Positions 62,544 through 64,000 of a DNA stretch of 64,000 nt are shown here, piece by piece. The DNA is from Actinomadura sp. NBRC 104412 (GTDB taxonomy: Bacteria > Actinomycetota > Actinomycetes > Streptosporangiales > Streptosporangiaceae). Where the stretch lies: positions 148,722-212,721 of the forward strand of contig NZ_BSTM01000011.1 of NCBI RefSeq assembly GCF_030269515.1. The letters run 5' to 3'. The first letter of the stretch is position 1. Every line of letters starts with the position of its first letter. The notes below the pieces were generated by a model that worked only from the letters and a program-made list of their open reading frames with translations, did no database searches and was not told the origin of the DNA. The position numbers were made by a program, and so were the translations under genes.

Positions 62544-63425
62544 GTGCGTCTATCCCATGTCATCGCGGCCCTGGAAAAGCTCTACCCGCCGTCATGGGCC
62601 GAGCCATGGGACGCCGTCGGCCTGGTCTGCGGCGACCCGGACCAGGAGGTCGGCCGCGTGCTGTTCGCGGTGGACCCCGTCGCCGCCGTCGTGGACGAGG
62701 CCCTGGAGTGGGGCGCCGACCTGCTGGTCGTCCACCATCCGCTGCTGCTGCGCGGGGTGCACGGCGTCGCCGCCACCACGCCCAAGGGGCGGCTCGTCCA
62801 CCGGATGATCAGGAACGGGCTCGCGCTCTACACCGCCCACACCAACGCCGACGTGGCCGATCCGGGCGTCTCCGACGCGCTGGCCAGGGCGGTCGGGCTG
62901 GTCGGCGGGCTGCGGCCGCTGAAACCCGCGGCCGACGACCCGCGCCGGGGCCTCGGCCGCATCGGGGAGCTGCCCGAGCCGATGACGCTGCGCGCGTTCA
63001 CCGCCCTGGCGGCGTCCGGGCTGCCGTCCACGGCCTGGGGGCTGCGGGCCGCGGGCGACCCGGACCGCACCGTCCGTACCGTCGCGGTCTGCGGCGGCGC
63101 CGGGGACTCGCTCCTCGACACCGCGCGCGCCGCGGGCGTGGACGTCTACCTCACCGCCGACCTGCGGCACCATCCCGCGTCGGAGTTCATGGCGTTCGCC
63201 GAGCACGGCGGCCCCGCCCTGATCGACGCCGCGCACTGGGCCACCGAATGGCCCTGGCTGGCCGACGCCGAGCGCGCCCTCACCGGATCCGGGGACGCGG
63301 CGGGCAAGCTGGAGACCAGGGTGTCCACGCTCGTCACCGACGCGTGGCGCCTGCACGACGCCTCCCCGGGTACGGCCACGCCGAGTCCCGGAACCGCGTC
63401 CGACGTCATAGAAGGAGCAAAGTGA
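62544..63425 (+). CDS. Nif3-like dinuclear metal centre protein (YbgI family)
   Basis: Protein of 293 residues of the NIF3/GTP-cyclohydrolase I type 2 family. Conserved parts are [33 protein letters not shown], the metal-ligand [61 protein letters not shown] and [12 protein letters not shown]. It forms a hexameric ring with two metals per subunit; the function is unsettled. The GTG start is weakly supported. It is coupled to the next gene (GTGA). Confidence 0.93.
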   Translation: MRLSHVIAALEKLYPPSWAEPWDAVGLVCGDPDQEVGRVLFAVDPVAAVVDEALEWGADLLVVHHPLLLRGVHGVAATTPKGRLVHRMIRNGLALYTAHTNADVADPGVSDALARAVGLVGGLRPLKPAADDPRRGLGRIGELPEPMTLRAFTALAASGLPSTAWGLRAAGDPDRTVRTVAVCGGAGDSLLDTARAAGVDVYLTADLRHHPASEFMAFAEHGGPALIDAAHWATEWPWLADAERALTGSGDAAGKLETRVSTLVTDAWRLHDASPGTATPSPGTASDVIEGAK

Positions 63426-64000
63426 AAGCCGCACCGCAAGCCCAGCTTCGCCTGCTCGACCTCCAGGAGCTCGACAGCACGCTGGACCGGCTGGCGCACC
63501 GCCGCCGGACGCTGCCCGAGCTGGCCGAGGTCGAGCGTCTTGAGGGCAGGCTGACCGAGCTGCGCGACGCGATCGTCGCCGCCGAGACCGAGGTCGGCGA
63601 CCTGGACCGGGAGCAGAAGAAGGCCGAGCAGGACGTCGACCAGGTCAGGGCCAGGGCGGAACGCGACCAGCAGCGGCTGGACTCCGGCCAGGTGACCTCC
63701 GCCAAGGACCTCAGCGGCCTCCAGGCCGAGATCGCCTCGTTGCAGCGCCGCCAGTCCGACCTGGAGGAGGTGGTGCTGGAGATCATGGAGCGGCGGGAGG
63801 AGGCCGACGCCCGGGTCACCGCCCTGCGCGCCGAACGCTCCGAGGCCGAGGTCGAGCTGGCCGCCGTCGTCCAGCGCAGGGACGCGGCGCAGAAGGAGAT
63901 CGACGACGAGGTGGGCACCACCACCGCCGCCCGCGCCGCGGTCGCCAAGGACATCCCCGGCGAACTGCTCGGCCTGTATGAGAAGCTGCGCGGCCAGTTC
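63422..64000 (+). CDS. C4-type zinc-ribbon coiled-coil protein (partial)
   Basis: The first 193 codons are in the window and the gene continues beyond 64000. It starts at GTG 63422 inside the Nif3 stop. The visible part is a long coiled coil: [26 protein letters not shown] then heptads rich in Glu/Arg/Leu, with [29 protein letters not shown]. This is typical of the CT398-like family with a C-terminal zinc ribbon, usually beside Nif3 genes; the ribbon itself is not in view. Confidence 0.9.
   Translation, partial: MKAAPQAQLRLLDLQELDSTLDRLAHRRRTLPELAEVERLEGRLTELRDAIVAAETEVGDLDREQKKAEQDVDQVRARAERDQQRLDSGQVTSAKDLSGLQAEIASLQRRQSDLEEVVLEIMERREEADARVTALRAERSEAEVELAAVVQRRDAAQKEIDDEVGTTTAARAAVAKDIPGELLGLYEKLRGQF

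Overview
The window is very GC-rich DNA with dense genes, many GTG/TTG starts, frequent 4-base stop/start overlaps and a Streptomyces-like order of housekeeping genes. This points to a filamentous actinomycete. My impression is Streptosporangiales, for example Actinomadura/Thermomonosporaceae, but that is inference from gene content and not a measured placement. There is no integrase, transposase, phage gene or CRISPR array. One tRNA gene (Val, UAC) is present.

Layout. 1-480: degenerate tandem intergenic repeats. 514-5311: type II fatty acid synthase operon read leftward (fasR, fabD, fabH, acpP, fabF). 5401-10006: membrane acyltransferase, secreted hydrolase, a collapsed copy of that hydrolase, and a NarL-type two-component pair. 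10090-13761: PHP phosphoesterase, an unknown protein, DUF2000 with a divergent AraC regulator. 13768-22864: secreted esterase, a complete branched-chain-type ABC importer, a GAF/PucR regulator and 3-hydroxybutyrate dehydrogenase, possibly one hydroxyacid-ester utilisation locus. 23001-25285: epoxide hydrolase, WYL regulator, VOC protein. 25445-25790: a second block of the same repeat family, inverted. 25798-32874: aceE, DUF1918, YjbQ, DUF3052, peroxiredoxin, zinc-ribbon protein, potassium channel. 33063-42171: phosphoribulokinase, a cytosolic two-component pair, two unrelated genes, then cbbR divergent from cbbL-cbbS-cbbX, giving the two signature Calvin-cycle enzymes and the red-type Rubisco activase. 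42260-46643: PAC2 protein, tRNA-Val, glutamine synthetase II with a well-spaced GlnR-like operator, small conserved proteins, universal stress protein.

46928-61447 is the most unusual part: a tightly coupled six-gene operon with two megasynthases related to PUFA/secondary-lipid synthases, a free-standing acyl carrier protein, an alpha/beta-hydrolase-fold protein, a family 1 glycosyltransferase and a divergent GHMP-kinase-like protein. The two megasynthases are complementary. The first has an intact AT but a KS-like domain lacking the active-site Cys and one His. The second has an intact KS and dehydratase but an AT-like domain lacking the nucleophilic Ser. The hydrolase also lacks its Ser, the KR lacks its Tyr, and the terminal PPTase-like domain is degenerate. 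I infer a KS/chain-length-factor-like partnership making a glycosylated lipid; the product cannot be told from sequence. 61467-64000 holds two unknown genes, a Nif3-like protein and the start of a C4-zinc-ribbon coiled-coil protein that runs off the window.
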